A stretch of DNA of 64,000 nt from Stutzerimonas stutzeri (GCF_009789555.1 NZ_CP046902.1:360001-424000); one strand, 5' to 3'. Positions 55,907 to 64,000 are shown, numbered from the stretch's first letter. Translations and numbers: made by a program. Notes: generated by a model not told the origin, from the sequence alone.

Positions 55907-57838
55907 ATGCGGCGTCATATACGGCTGGTAGTGGCCCTCTTCGTACTGTTGTACGGCGCCTGTGGCCCAGCTGCGGCAACGATCATCCCGGCAATGGACG
56001 CCCAGAGCGCCAGCGAGCTGAGGCTCGGTGGTATCGAGTACGCGACCGGACACAAAAGCGCCGATTTCGAAACCGCGCGCGTCGCTGCCTGGCAATGGCA
56101 TGCGCTGCAACGGCCCAGCCTGCACAAGCAGAAGCAGGGCGTGTGGCTGCGCTTCACCCTGCACAACACCACCGCCAGGGCCGGCGTCTGGCATCTCAGC
56201 CTGAAATGGCCGGTGCTCGACGACGTGCGCGTGCAGCTGTTCTACCCCGCGCGCAACCAATGGGGCCCCTCGATGCGCGCCGGTGATACCGTGCCCATGC
56301 ACGAGCGGCCCCGGGCCGACCACAATTTCGTCTACCCCCTGCAATTGCGTGCTGACGAAACGGCCGTGGCCTACCTCCACCTGCAATCGAACGAACTGAT
56401 CGCGCTGCCGCTGTCGATCGCCAACGAGACGGGCTTCATCGCGGCAAAGATCGCCGACGTGGCGATGATCAGTCTGTTTTTTGGCGGGATGCTGGTGATT
56501 TTGCTCTACAACTGCAGCCTGTTCCTCTTCACCCGCGATGTCAGTTACCTGCTCTACGTCACCTATCTGCTCAGCGCACTGTTCTACGTATTGACCATCA
56601 CCGGCTTCGGTCAGCTGTTTCTCTGGCCGGATGCACCCGCCATTTCCCACCGGTTCTACGGGCTTTCAGCGGCACTGAGTTTTTTCACCCCACTGCTTTT
56701 CGCCAGCCGCTTCCTTGGCATCAGGCGCCATGGCGGTTGGGTCTGGCTGGTCACGTTGCTGCTCATCGGCTACTGGGCCATGGTGCTGCTGGCGATACTC
56801 TTCGCCCCGGCGCTGACAGGCTACATGGCGATCGAAGCGATGGCGCTGATCCATTGCGGGCTGACCATGGCCGTGACCGTTACGCTGTGGATTCGTGGCA
56901 ATGCCTCGGCCCGCCTGTTCACCATCGCCTGGTCGACGCTGCTGTTGTTCACTGTTGCGCATCTGCTGGCCCTCGAAGGATTGTTGCCGCTCAATGCACT
57001 GACCCTTCACGGTCAGCTGATCGGCATGTTCACCGAGTTCGTATTGCTGTCGATGGCGTTGGCCGAACGCATCAACCATGAACGTGAAAGCCGGATCGAA
57101 GCTCAGCGCATCGCGTTGCGAACGTCCGAGGCGCTCGCTCAGGAACGCGAATCACGCTTGCGTGCGCAGCAGCAGGCACTGGACGTGCAGATGCGCGCCA
57201 ACGAGGCGCTGGAGGCCCGGGTGTCCGAACGAACCCGCGCCTTGGAAGAGGCCAAGCGCGGACTGGAACAGGTCAACGAGCAGTTGACCCGCATGAGTAT
57301 CACCGACGCGCTGACGCAGTTGTCCAACCGTGGTCACTTCGACCTGATGATCGAGGAAGAAAGCCGCCGCGCGCAGCGAATCGAAAAACCGCTTTCGGTG
57401 ATCCTGCTGGACATCGATCATTTCAAGCAGGTCAATGACACCTACGGTCACCCGTTTGGCGACGAATGCCTGCGCCTGGTCGCCGCAACGCTCAAACGAC
57501 ACGGCCAGCGCGCAGGGGATGTAGTGGCGCGCTACGGTGGCGAGGAGTTCGTCATGGCGCTGCCCGGCGTCGACAGCCTCCAGGCTGGCGAGCAGGCCGA
57601 GCGAATCCGTATGGCGGTCGCAGCGCTGCGACCGAGTTGCGGCGACACCCGCCTCGACCTGACGGTGAGCATCGGCGTGGCGACACTATGGCCGGCCATG
57701 GCCGGCTCCCCGGCGAAACTGCTCGCCGCCGCCGACGCCGCCCTCTATCGAGCCAAGCGCAACGGCCGCAACCGGGTGGTGATTGCGGAGCGGTACGAAA
57801 TGGCACTCGATCGCGACTCGACGAAGCGTGCAACCTGA
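55907..57838 (+). CDS. 7TMR-DISM sensor diguanylate cyclase
   Basis: 643 residues from the ATG at 55907, with GAAGGGA upstream; the long in-frame extension before it is not protein-like. A signal peptide (about 1-24) is followed by a periplasmic 7TMR-DISMED2 domain (about 30-180, including GVWLRFTLHNTT and WPVLDDVRVQLFYP). Seven membrane helices come next (about 185-390) and a coiled coil (about 395-470, rich in RAQQQALD and VSERTRALEE). The C-terminal GGDEF domain has GGEEF at 544-548 and an I-site RAGD at 535-538. It should make c-di-GMP in response to a periplasmic ligand, possibly a carbohydrate. It is apparently monocistronic. Confidence 0.92.
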   Translation: MRRHIRLVVALFVLLYGACGPAAATIIPAMDAQSASELRLGGIEYATGHKSADFETARVAAWQWHALQRPSLHKQKQGVWLRFTLHNTTARAGVWHLSLKWPVLDDVRVQLFYPARNQWGPSMRAGDTVPMHERPRADHNFVYPLQLRADETAVAYLHLQSNELIALPLSIANETGFIAAKIADVAMISLFFGGMLVILLYNCSLFLFTRDVSYLLYVTYLLSALFYVLTITGFGQLFLWPDAPAISHRFYGLSAALSFFTPLLFASRFLGIRRHGGWVWLVTLLLIGYWAMVLLAILFAPALTGYMAIEAMALIHCGLTMAVTVTLWIRGNASARLFTIAWSTLLLFTVAHLLALEGLLPLNALTLHGQLIGMFTEFVLLSMALAERINHERESRIEAQRIALRTSEALAQERESRLRAQQQALDVQMRANEALEARVSERTRALEEAKRGLEQVNEQLTRMSITDALTQLSNRGHFDLMIEEESRRAQRIEKPLSVILLDIDHFKQVNDTYGHPFGDECLRLVAATLKRHGQRAGDVVARYGGEEFVMALPGVDSLQAGEQAERIRMAVAALRPSCGDTRLDLTVSIGVATLWPAMAGSPAKLLAAADAALYRAKRNGRNRVVIAERYEMALDRDSTKRAT

Positions 57839-57990
57839 TCCAGAGCACCAGCCACTGGCGCATTGGCATTGAGCACAGCGAGCGGTATCTGCGGGCCGCT
57901 TGAACGGTTACCGATCCTCGGTAGCAAGCCAAACACGCGAACTGTCCCATCGCCCTATTCTTTGCAGCACGCCCAGGAGAACTTACCGAC

Positions 57991-58008
57991 CGGGCCATTT
58001 CTGGCTCG
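57991..58008 (+). promoter_or_regulatory. Upstream activator-like palindrome, copy 1
   Basis: CGGGCCATTTCTGGCTCG is an imperfect palindrome with half-sites CGRGCCA and TGGCYCG around a 4-base centre. It lies about 220-235 bp upstream of the predicted hcp transcription start and 20 bp before copy 2, so both would face the same side of the helix. Confidence 0.6.
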
Positions 58009-58010
58009 AT

Positions 58011-58028
58011 CGGGCCAAAAATGGCTCG
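58011..58028 (+). promoter_or_regulatory. Upstream activator-like palindrome, copy 2
   Basis: CGGGCCAAAAATGGCTCG has the same half-sites as copy 1 with an AAAA centre, and starts exactly 20 bp after copy 1, close to two helical turns. Paired sites with such phasing are usual for enhancer-binding activators of sigma-54 promoters. Confidence 0.6.
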
Positions 58029-58064
58029 ACGCGTATCCTTTGTTTTCAATTACTTACGAAGCAC

Positions 58065-58082
58065 CGAGTCAAAAATGGCCCG
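58065..58082 (+). promoter_or_regulatory. Upstream activator-like palindrome, copy 3
   Basis: CGAGTCAAAAATGGCCCG keeps both half-sites with one change in the left arm. It lies 54 bp after copy 2 and about 145 bp before the predicted transcription start. Confidence 0.55.
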
Positions 58083-58157
58083 ACTTGCTTGAATTTCCCT
58101 GTGTTTTTTAGGGCTTTAGGCCCGACGGCTTGTCGTAAACGACATTCTACACTCACC

Positions 58158-58170
58158 TAACACATTGATT
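58158..58170 (-). promoter_or_regulatory. IHF binding-site match
   Basis: On the minus strand AATCAATGTGTTA matches the IHF consensus WATCAA-N4-TTR at every position, with an AT-rich flank. It lies between the activator palindromes and the sigma-54 promoter, where IHF bends DNA in such promoters. Confidence 0.65.
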
Positions 58171-58201
58171 ATAAAAGGCTTTTATCCATCTTTATGGATG
58201 T

Positions 58202-58217
58202 TGGCACGTCCTATGCT
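58202..58217 (+). promoter_or_regulatory. Sigma-54 (-24/-12) promoter of hcp
   Basis: TGGCACG-TCCT-ATGCT matches the sigma-54 consensus TGGCACG-N4-TTGCW with one mismatch. The invariant GG (58203-58204) and GC (58215-58216) are separated by exactly 10 bases. The predicted transcription start is near 58227, about 63 bp before the hcp ATG. Many T6SS hcp genes are sigma-54 dependent. Confidence 0.82.
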
Positions 58218-58289
58218 CTGTCGCTCTCGTCCCCATCACCGGGACGGACCCAAGGCCATCGTGGCCCCCGACGACATAAGGAATCTGTC

Positions 58290-58805
58290 ATGTCCACACC
58301 CGCATACATTGCCATCACTGGCAGGACCCAGGGCAATATCACCCAAGGTGCTTTCACTTCCGATTCGGTCGGTAACGTTTATCAGGAAGGTCACGAAGAT
58401 CAGATCCTGGTGCAGGAAATCAAGCACCGCGTGACCACGCCCACCGACCCGCAAAGCGGCCAGCCTTCCGGCCAGCGCGTGCACAAGCCGTTCGTGTTCA
58501 CCTGTGCGCTGAACAAGGCCATCCCGCTGCTGTATCAAGCCCTGGCCACCGGCGAGACCCTGAACAAGGTCGAAACGCAGTGGTTCCGCACCTCGGTCGA
58601 GGGCAAGCAGGAGCATTTCTTCACCACCTTGCTTGAAGACGCCACCATCGTCGACATCAATACCGTGCTGCCGCACGCCCAGGACAGCAGTAAGTCCGGT
58701 TATACCCAGCTGATCGAGATCAGCCTGGCTTACCGCAAGATCACCTGGACCCATGCCGTGGCCGGCACCGAGGCCTCCGACGACTGGCGCAAGCCGATCG
58801 TCTGA
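58290..58805 (+). CDS. hcp: T6SS tube protein Hcp
   Basis: 171 residues from the ATG at 58290, with AAGGAAT ahead. The Hcp fold is recognisable: YIAITGRTQGNITQGAFT at the N-terminus, HEDQILVQEIKHRV, the VHKPFVFTCALNKAIPLLYQALATGE block, and the C-terminal EISLAYRKITWTHAVAGTEASDDWRKP. Hcp forms hexameric rings that stack into the inner tube of the type VI secretion system and is itself secreted. No baseplate or sheath genes are visible, so this is a satellite hcp-vgrG locus relying on a T6SS encoded elsewhere. Its 3' end is followed by 87 bp and vgrG. Confidence 0.95.
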   Translation: MSTPAYIAITGRTQGNITQGAFTSDSVGNVYQEGHEDQILVQEIKHRVTTPTDPQSGQPSGQRVHKPFVFTCALNKAIPLLYQALATGETLNKVETQWFRTSVEGKQEHFFTTLLEDATIVDINTVLPHAQDSSKSGYTQLIEISLAYRKITWTHAVAGTEASDDWRKPIV

Positions 58806-58892
58806 TGCGCCTACCGCCGCTGCCGCCCTGGGCGGTGGCGGCTTCTCTTGTCATGGACGCCGGTATCGCTTGCCGGCCGCAAGGAGCACGTC

Positions 58893-61394
58893 ATGCCGCG
58901 CCAAGCCGATCTGCGTTTTACCGTCACCGCTGCGGCGGGCGATTTCGAGGTGGTGAGTTTTACCCTGGATGAGGCGCTTTCCGAGCCTTTTCGTCTGGAG
59001 CTGGAACTGGCCAGTTTCGATCCGGCCATCGATTTCGCTCAGGTGCTCGATCAGCCGCTGACCTTGAGCATCGAGCAGTACGGCGTTGCCGTGCGTCATG
59101 TGCACGGCCGCGTCAGTGCCTTCGAGCAGGCCGACAGCGGTTTTCGTCGCACCCGTTACCGGGCGCTGGTCGAACCTGCCCTGGCCCGCTTGGGCCTGTG
59201 TTCGGACTGGCGCATCTTTCAGGCTCTGTCCGTGCCACAGATTATCGAGCAGGTGCTTGCCCAGCACGGCCTCAGCGATTGCGAAGTGGTCTGCACCCGT
59301 GAACACCTGCCCCGTGAGTATTGTGTGCAGGCCGGCGAGACCGATCTGGCCTTCATTGAGCGGCTGGCCGCCGAGGAAGGTTTTTATTACGCCTTCGCGC
59401 ACAGTGCCAACAGTCATCGCCTGCTGTTCAGCGATCATCTTCACAGCCACGGCGCCCTTGAGGGCGAGCCGTTGCTCTACAACCCCAGCGCCGGGGGCGA
59501 TGCGCCCGTGCCCGCGCTGCACCGCTTCACCTATGCCGAGCAGGTGCGCACCGCGCGCCAGACCCAGCGCGACTACACCTTCAAGCACCCGCGCTACAAC
59601 CAGCAGCACAGTGTCGAAAGCGCCGAACTCGACCACCAGCGCAGCGATTATCAGCGCTATGACTATCCCGGACGCTACAAGCAGGACGAAGCGGGTCAGC
59701 CATTCACCCGCACCCGCTTGCAAGCCCTGCGCGGCGATGCCCGGGTGGCGCGGGTCGAGGGGGATGATGCGCGGCTGCTGCCCGGCCCGGCCTTTACCCT
59801 GATCGGCCACCCGCGTGCGGACATGAATCGCGGCTGGCGCGCCCTGCGCCTGCATCACGCCGGCACCCAGAGCACCAGCCAGCAGGAGGAAGCCGCCGAG
59901 GCCGAACAGGGCACGCATTATCATCTTCGCGCCGAGCTGCTGCCCGACCACAGCGACTGGTGCGCGCCGCTGCCGCCGAAGCCGCGTATCGACGGCCCGC
60001 ATATCGCCACGGTGGTCGGGCCTGCGCGCGAGGAAATCTATTGCGACGCCTTCGCCCGGATCAAGGTCGAGTTTCCCTGGGACCGCCGGGCGCAGGGCGA
60101 CGAGCACAGCTCCTGCTGGATTCGGGTGGCGCAGAACTGGGCCGGTCCGGCGTGGGGGCATATCGCCCTGCCACGGGTCGGGCACGAGGTCATCGTCGAT
60201 TTCCTCGACGGTGACTGCGATCAGCCGATCGTCACCGGACGGACCTACCCGGCGACTCACCCGACGCCCTACAAGCTGCCCGACTACAAGACCCTCAGCG
60301 CCATTCGCAGCAAGGAACATCAGGCCAACCGGGCCAACGAGCTGCGCATCGACGACACCCACGGGGAAATCAGCATCGCGCTGATGAGCGATCACGCGCA
60401 CACCGCGCTGAACGAAGGCTTTCTGACCCATCCCAGGCCACAAGGCGGCGCGCCACGCGGCGAGGGTTTCGAGTTGCGCAGCGATGCCAGCGGCGCGTTG
60501 CGTGCGGCCAAGGGCCTGCTGCTGTCCACCGAGGCCCAGGCGCAAGCCAACGGCGGTCAGCTCGACCGCGCCGGGGCCGTCGCGCTGCTGGAAAGCGCGC
60601 TGGAACTGGCGCGCACCCTCGGCCAGATCGCCGCCGACAACCAGGGCATCGGCCACGATCCCGAGCCGCAGCAGACCCTGACCACCGCCGTGCGCGAACT
60701 CGACCACGGCGCCAACGACCACCCCGAAGGCAGCGGCGGCGGCCAGCCGCTGATCGCCGTCAGCGCCCCGGCGGGCGTGGCCATCGCCACCCCGCGCAGC
60801 ATCGTCCTGAGCGCCAGCGAACACATCGACAGCGTGGCCCAACAGCACCAACACCTGAGCGCCGGGCAGAACATCGTGCTCAACGCCGGGCACGACGTGG
60901 GGCTGTTTGCACAAAGCGGCGACCTGCGCCACATCGCCCACCAGGGCGAAGTGCAAATCCAGGCGCAGCACAACGGCATCAAGGTGCAGGCCGAGCAAAG
61001 CGTGGAACTCAGTTCCTCTCAGCAACACATCACCATGGCCGCCAAGGAACACATCACCCTGCTCTGCGGCGGGGCCTATCTGCGCATGGCCGACGGCAAC
61101 ATCGAACTGGGCATGCCCGGTAGCTTCACCGTCAAGGCGGCAAGCCATGAGTTTCTTGGGCCGGTGTATGCATCAACCGAGTTCAATACTTGGCCGCAGA
61201 GCGAATTCGACGAACGTGTCCGACTGGTGCAGCGGGGAAAACCACTTCCCCATCATCTCTACGAAATCATACGTACCGATGGCGCTCGCCTAACGGGTGT
61301 CACCGATGCCGATGGCTGGGCCGAAGTCCAGCAGGGGGTGAGCATCGAGGCCTGTGAATTTCGCATAATCGGCCCTATGGAGAACAATCAATGA
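58893..61394 (+). CDS. vgrG: T6SS spike protein VgrG with C-terminal adaptor tail
   Basis: 833 residues from the ATG at 58893, with AAGGAGC ahead. In order: gp27-like base (about 1-370, from RFTVTAAAGDFEVVSFTLDEALSE onward), gp5-like OB fold (about 375-470, GPAREEIYCDAFARIKVEFPWDRR), a DUF2345-type needle region of about 500-745 with repeated strands (SAGQNIVLNAGHDVGLFAQSG), and a tail of about 85 residues (750-833). The tail resembles a transthyretin-like strand domain (GKPLPHHLYEIIRTDGARLTGVTDADGWAEV). Base composition drops in GC at about 61150, where the tail begins. The tail probably carries the downstream lipase. Its stop overlaps the lipase ATG (ATGA). Confidence 0.95.
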   Translation: MPRQADLRFTVTAAAGDFEVVSFTLDEALSEPFRLELELASFDPAIDFAQVLDQPLTLSIEQYGVAVRHVHGRVSAFEQADSGFRRTRYRALVEPALARLGLCSDWRIFQALSVPQIIEQVLAQHGLSDCEVVCTREHLPREYCVQAGETDLAFIERLAAEEGFYYAFAHSANSHRLLFSDHLHSHGALEGEPLLYNPSAGGDAPVPALHRFTYAEQVRTARQTQRDYTFKHPRYNQQHSVESAELDHQRSDYQRYDYPGRYKQDEAGQPFTRTRLQALRGDARVARVEGDDARLLPGPAFTLIGHPRADMNRGWRALRLHHAGTQSTSQQEEAAEAEQGTHYHLRAELLPDHSDWCAPLPPKPRIDGPHIATVVGPAREEIYCDAFARIKVEFPWDRRAQGDEHSSCWIRVAQNWAGPAWGHIALPRVGHEVIVDFLDGDCDQPIVTGRTYPATHPTPYKLPDYKTLSAIRSKEHQANRANELRIDDTHGEISIALMSDHAHTALNEGFLTHPRPQGGAPRGEGFELRSDASGALRAAKGLLLSTEAQAQANGGQLDRAGAVALLESALELARTLGQIAADNQGIGHDPEPQQTLTTAVRELDHGANDHPEGSGGGQPLIAVSAPAGVAIATPRSIVLSASEHIDSVAQQHQHLSAGQNIVLNAGHDVGLFAQSGDLRHIAHQGEVQIQAQHNGIKVQAEQSVELSSSQQHITMAAKEHITLLCGGAYLRMADGNIELGMPGSFTVKAASHEFLGPVYASTEFNTWPQSEFDERVRLVQRGKPLPHHLYEIIRTDGARLTGVTDADGWAEVQQGVSIEACEFRIIGPMENNQ

Positions 61395-63103
61395 GCGAGC
61401 CCACACGTCCCGTTCCATGGGAGATTGGCCCCGATGGCCGTACTCAGGCCCGAATAACCTTGTCGAGAAAGGAAAATAAAGTCAGGGCCGAAATTGAAGT
61501 GCCGCCGCATCAAGCCATTCCAGTAGTTTTCGTGCCCGGCATCATGGGTAGCCCACTGCTGGCAACCGGTGAAAACGCTCAAGTGCTGGGAGATGACAAT
61601 CGGTGGTCTTGGTTTCCTGACAGAACCATGTGGCTAATAGCACCCAAAAATGGTTACAGAAAGCTCTCTCCGGCTGAGCGCAAGACACTTCTCAACCCAT
61701 TGGAAACCCGGCCCTTGACCAACCCCGCAGATGCTGACCGTGAAATCGTCACGGAACACAGCCGGGCACTGCATGCAGAGGAAGCACTGAATCGAGGCTG
61801 GGGGTCAGTGATGCTCAGCGCCTATGGCGATCTGCTCAACTTTCTGGAGATGCAGTTGCGCTACATCTGCACACCTCAGGGTGGCCCCTATCCGGGCATT
61901 CAGGGTGCCATGCCTGCCGATATAACCCGGTGGGGTGAAATGCAGGGCTATGAAGCACTGAGGCCAGAGACTCTGCGAGCCGCCGCTGAATTTCGCTACC
62001 CCGTGTATGCCGTTGGCTATAACTGGCTGCGATCCAACAGAGATGCGGCCGACTATCTGGCGGAGCGGATTCGCACCATCATCCAACGTTGCGAATCGCT
62101 TGGCATGCCCTGTCGGCATGGGGTGATTCTCGTCACTCATTCCATGGGGGGGCTGGTCGCACGTCTGTGCGCCAAGCGCTACCCAGCCCTGGTTCAAGGC
62201 ATCGTGCATGGTGTGCAACCAGCCATTGGCGCGGCCACCGCCTATCGCCGAGTGCGAGCAGGCTGGGAAGATATGATCGGTGCCATTGGCCTGGGAGGCA
62301 CTGGGCGCAAAATCATGCCGGTTTTCGCCAATGCCCCTGGCGCGTTAGAGCTTTTGCCCAATCAGCGCTACGGGGCCGGCTGGCTGCGCGTCGTCAGTGA
62401 TGGCAAAGAGGTGCTCAGCCTGCCGACCGAGGCCTCTGGAGCAGACCCCTACTCGCAGATATACCTGCAAAAGGACGCCTGGTGGCGTCTGATGGACCCT
62501 GAATGGATTGATCCTGAGCCCTCTGACAATCCACGACCAAGCATTACCGATGCTTGGGGCAGCTACACAAATAACATCATGCTTGCCAAAAAATTCCACT
62601 TGGAACTTGGCGATTATTACCACCCCAACAGTTACGTGCACTACGGAGCTGATGAGTCCCAGCAAGCCTTCCATCGCATTACATGGAAGCTACAGATGGG
62701 TTCGATTCCCTCTCACCTGTCCGGTTGGCCGGGCACCCCGGCCCCGCCCTTGCCCCACGATCATATACAGACGCTGCGCCTGACTGATGATAATCACCAA
62801 GGTCGCGTGTGGATGCTCAACGAGCAGATCGACCAGCATGGTTCTGTCGTGACTTACGACATCATGAACGGACGTTGCTTTGCCGTCCTGGCCGGGCAGG
62901 ATCAGGCAGGAGACGGCACGGTGCCCGCACATGCCGCCGAGGATGCCGCGCGCAACGCTGTCTTCAGCGCCCGCATGAGCGGCTACGACCATCAGGGTTC
63001 CTACGCTGATCGCAACGTCCAGAACCTGACGCTGTATTCCATCCTGCGCATCGGCGCCACGGCACAGCCGCCTGGGATCAAGCCAAGGGAGCAAACCTCA
63101 TGA
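61391..63103 (+). CDS. T6SS lipase effector, Tle4-like (PGAP1/LCAT-type alpha/beta hydrolase)
   Basis: 570 residues with no signal peptide. The alpha/beta-hydrolase core begins with VVFVPGIMGSPLL (about 45-57), an oxyanion-hole type motif. The nucleophile elbow is THSMGG, with Ser251. A catalytic Asp and His lie later; GDGTVPAHAAED (about 508-519) is a good candidate for the Asp region. The elbow begins with Thr rather than Gly. Position after vgrG and before a Tli4-like immunity gene points to an antibacterial phospholipase of the Tle4 (TplE-like) type, delivered into the target periplasm. The gene is visibly lower in GC than vgrG, a sign of separate origin. It overlaps both neighbours by 4 bp. 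Confidence 0.88.
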   Translation: MSEPTRPVPWEIGPDGRTQARITLSRKENKVRAEIEVPPHQAIPVVFVPGIMGSPLLATGENAQVLGDDNRWSWFPDRTMWLIAPKNGYRKLSPAERKTLLNPLETRPLTNPADADREIVTEHSRALHAEEALNRGWGSVMLSAYGDLLNFLEMQLRYICTPQGGPYPGIQGAMPADITRWGEMQGYEALRPETLRAAAEFRYPVYAVGYNWLRSNRDAADYLAERIRTIIQRCESLGMPCRHGVILVTHSMGGLVARLCAKRYPALVQGIVHGVQPAIGAATAYRRVRAGWEDMIGAIGLGGTGRKIMPVFANAPGALELLPNQRYGAGWLRVVSDGKEVLSLPTEASGADPYSQIYLQKDAWWRLMDPEWIDPEPSDNPRPSITDAWGSYTNNIMLAKKFHLELGDYYHPNSYVHYGADESQQAFHRITWKLQMGSIPSHLSGWPGTPAPPLPHDHIQTLRLTDDNHQGRVWMLNEQIDQHGSVVTYDIMNGRCFAVLAGQDQAGDGTVPAHAAEDAARNAVFSARMSGYDHQGSYADRNVQNLTLYSILRIGATAQPPGIKPREQTS

Positions 63104-64000
63104 ATCGTCGTCGCCTGCTGATCGGGCTGGTTGGCCTCGTTGTACTTATTGCCTGTTTTCAGGGCTGGCGTCGCTGGCAGCTAGCCCATCCTGACCGGAG
63201 TCATACCATGACCATCCTGACCCAAGACATGCGCACCCACTGCGTCGGACGACTGCTTATCGATCTGCCCCAACACACCACATGGAAATCTCGATCCAGC
63301 GGTGCTCGTATCGGTAACCTCAACCTGTCCGTGACCACGGGAGTCAGCCGTGAGCAGTTCGATCAAATGGTGAAAAAACGCTGGTTGGAGGTACAGGCCA
63401 TAAAGGCGGACAGTTCTGGAACGCCTTACATGAAACAGTCCGAACGTATCGATCACTCGGAACATGGATTGATACTCGCCTATGCCTTTGAGCAAATACA
63501 TGTTCCTGATATTAATGGGGTATGGAAAGATCAGGTTTTCCATAACGCCGAAGGCTACTTCTGGGACAGAGGCACACTGTTCGAGATAAAGCAAAAACTC
63601 AATGGCAAAGATGACATCGCAAAGCTTTTTCCCCGCCTGCGTGCCCGAGCCCCTGACGAGATTCCCAGCCAGCCGGGCCTTTGTCTCAATGGCGCATTCA
63701 TCTCTGGCTTTTATGACATGCAAGAGCGCGAAAACCTCATATGGCCATTCCAGTTGCCACGCAACATGGGGCTGGTCGTCAAGCACAACAGGGTGGGTCG
63801 TCCACAACCCTCATTGCTGGAACGCGAACTTGAATCCCGAGGTGCAGCCACAGCCTGGCTGAACGCCATGCTGAAACCGGGTGACGTTTATGAAGAACAT
63901 CTCTTTCGTCGAGCACAGCACCAAATTGGCGAACTTATAGGTGACGAACTCGTATCCGGAGAACTTGAGGGCAGGCAAGAGTACGGCTATGACACCAGTA
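63100..64000 (+). CDS. T6SS immunity protein, Tli4-like, 3' end beyond the window
   Basis: About 300 residues are visible before the window ends. The ATG at 63100 overlaps the lipase stop (ATGA). The N-terminus is basic and then hydrophobic (MNRRRLLIGLVGLVVLIAC), with a lipobox-like LIAC at 16-19. It is therefore a periplasmic lipoprotein or membrane-anchored protein, the right place to block a periplasmic lipase. The following CVGRLLIDLPQ block (about 48-58) is characteristic of the Tli4 N-terminal domain as I recall it. It should protect the producer and its kin from the adjacent effector. Low GC matches the lipase gene, so the pair probably moved together. Confidence 0.85.
   Translation, partial: MNRRRLLIGLVGLVVLIACFQGWRRWQLAHPDRSHTMTILTQDMRTHCVGRLLIDLPQHTTWKSRSSGARIGNLNLSVTTGVSREQFDQMVKKRWLEVQAIKADSSGTPYMKQSERIDHSEHGLILAYAFEQIHVPDINGVWKDQVFHNAEGYFWDRGTLFEIKQKLNGKDDIAKLFPRLRARAPDEIPSQPGLCLNGAFISGFYDMQERENLIWPFQLPRNMGLVVKHNRVGRPQPSLLERELESRGAATAWLNAMLKPGDVYEEHLFRRAQHQIGELIGDELVSGELEGRQEYGYDTS

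Larger units (their letters stand above)
57839..58289 (+). other. Long control region upstream of hcp, 451 bp
   Basis: No gene is supported here. The region is richer in A and T than its surroundings from about 58020 to 58200. It holds, in order, three 18-bp palindromes (57991-58008, 58011-58028, 58065-58082), an IHF-consensus match (58158-58170), a sigma-54 promoter (58202-58217) and an untranslated leader of about 60 bases. I saw nothing notable in 57839-57990. Confidence 0.7.

Noticed and set aside
58851..61148. A 765-codon open frame antisense to vgrG
   Set aside because: It mirrors the GC-rich vgrG core and stops where the GC content falls, as expected of a composition artefact.

Overview
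The window is high-GC DNA from a Pseudomonas-type gammaproteobacterium, most likely the Stutzerimonas/Pseudomonas stutzeri group. This rests on gene order (coaD-ferredoxin-small membrane protein-mutM-HDOD; recC-recB-recD; pstS-C-A-B-phoU with very large PstC and PstA) and on codon use, not on a database search. I found 47 protein genes, two of them cut by the window ends, and no rRNA, tRNA, IS element, prophage or CRISPR array.

Layout. 1-4.9 kb (minus): a tightly coupled operon, apparently for making and exporting an envelope polymer: a TackOD1 zinc-ribbon/degenerate-GGDEF regulator, a membrane glycosyltransferase, an outer-membrane channel fused to a glycoside-hydrolase-like barrel, and the start of a further gene that is probably a membrane-fusion adaptor. 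5.2-20.7 kb: housekeeping genes (aldehyde dehydrogenase, coaD, ferredoxin, mutM, HDOD protein, DJ-1/PfpI protein, rlmI, ilvD, DUF4153 protein, xanthine/uracil permease, FAD oxidoreductase, phosphodiesterase, YitT protein, folA). 20.9-27.6 kb: glpQ, then a tripartite tricarboxylate transporter region with two nearly identical tctC genes either side of a divergent CoA-transferase gene, plus tctB and tctA. 27.9-30.7 kb: a DUF2868/DUF3482 pair. 30.8-37.7 kb: the phosphate-uptake operon pstS-C-A-B-phoU, with clear Pho boxes before pstS and before pstC and a likely one before glpQ. 37.9-41.1 kb: acyl-CoA thioesterase, membrane diguanylate cyclase, AEC permease, small membrane protein. 41.2-49.9 kb: recC-recB-recD. 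50.1-57.8 kb: Na/Pi cotransporter, TRAP-TAXI transporter (fused permease plus binding protein), and a 7TMR-DISM diguanylate cyclase. 58-64 kb: a satellite type VI secretion (T6SS) module, hcp-vgrG-lipase (Tle4-like)-immunity (Tli4-like).

The most notable signals lie in control regions. The hcp leader carries a complete sigma-54 promoter layout: three copies of an 18-bp palindrome, a perfect IHF-consensus match, and a -24/-12 element with exact GG-N10-GC spacing. A 19-bp element (TGATGTC-N4-TGATATCA on the coding strand) sits exactly 22 bp before the start codon of both the TackOD1 operon and the diguanylate cyclase gene 34.6 kb away, suggesting that polymer production and c-di-GMP synthesis share a control. 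A perfect 15-bp palindrome resembling IclR-family (PcaR-type) operators lies between the CoA-transferase gene and tctCBA. The gene content least explained by known systems is the 1-4.9 kb operon.
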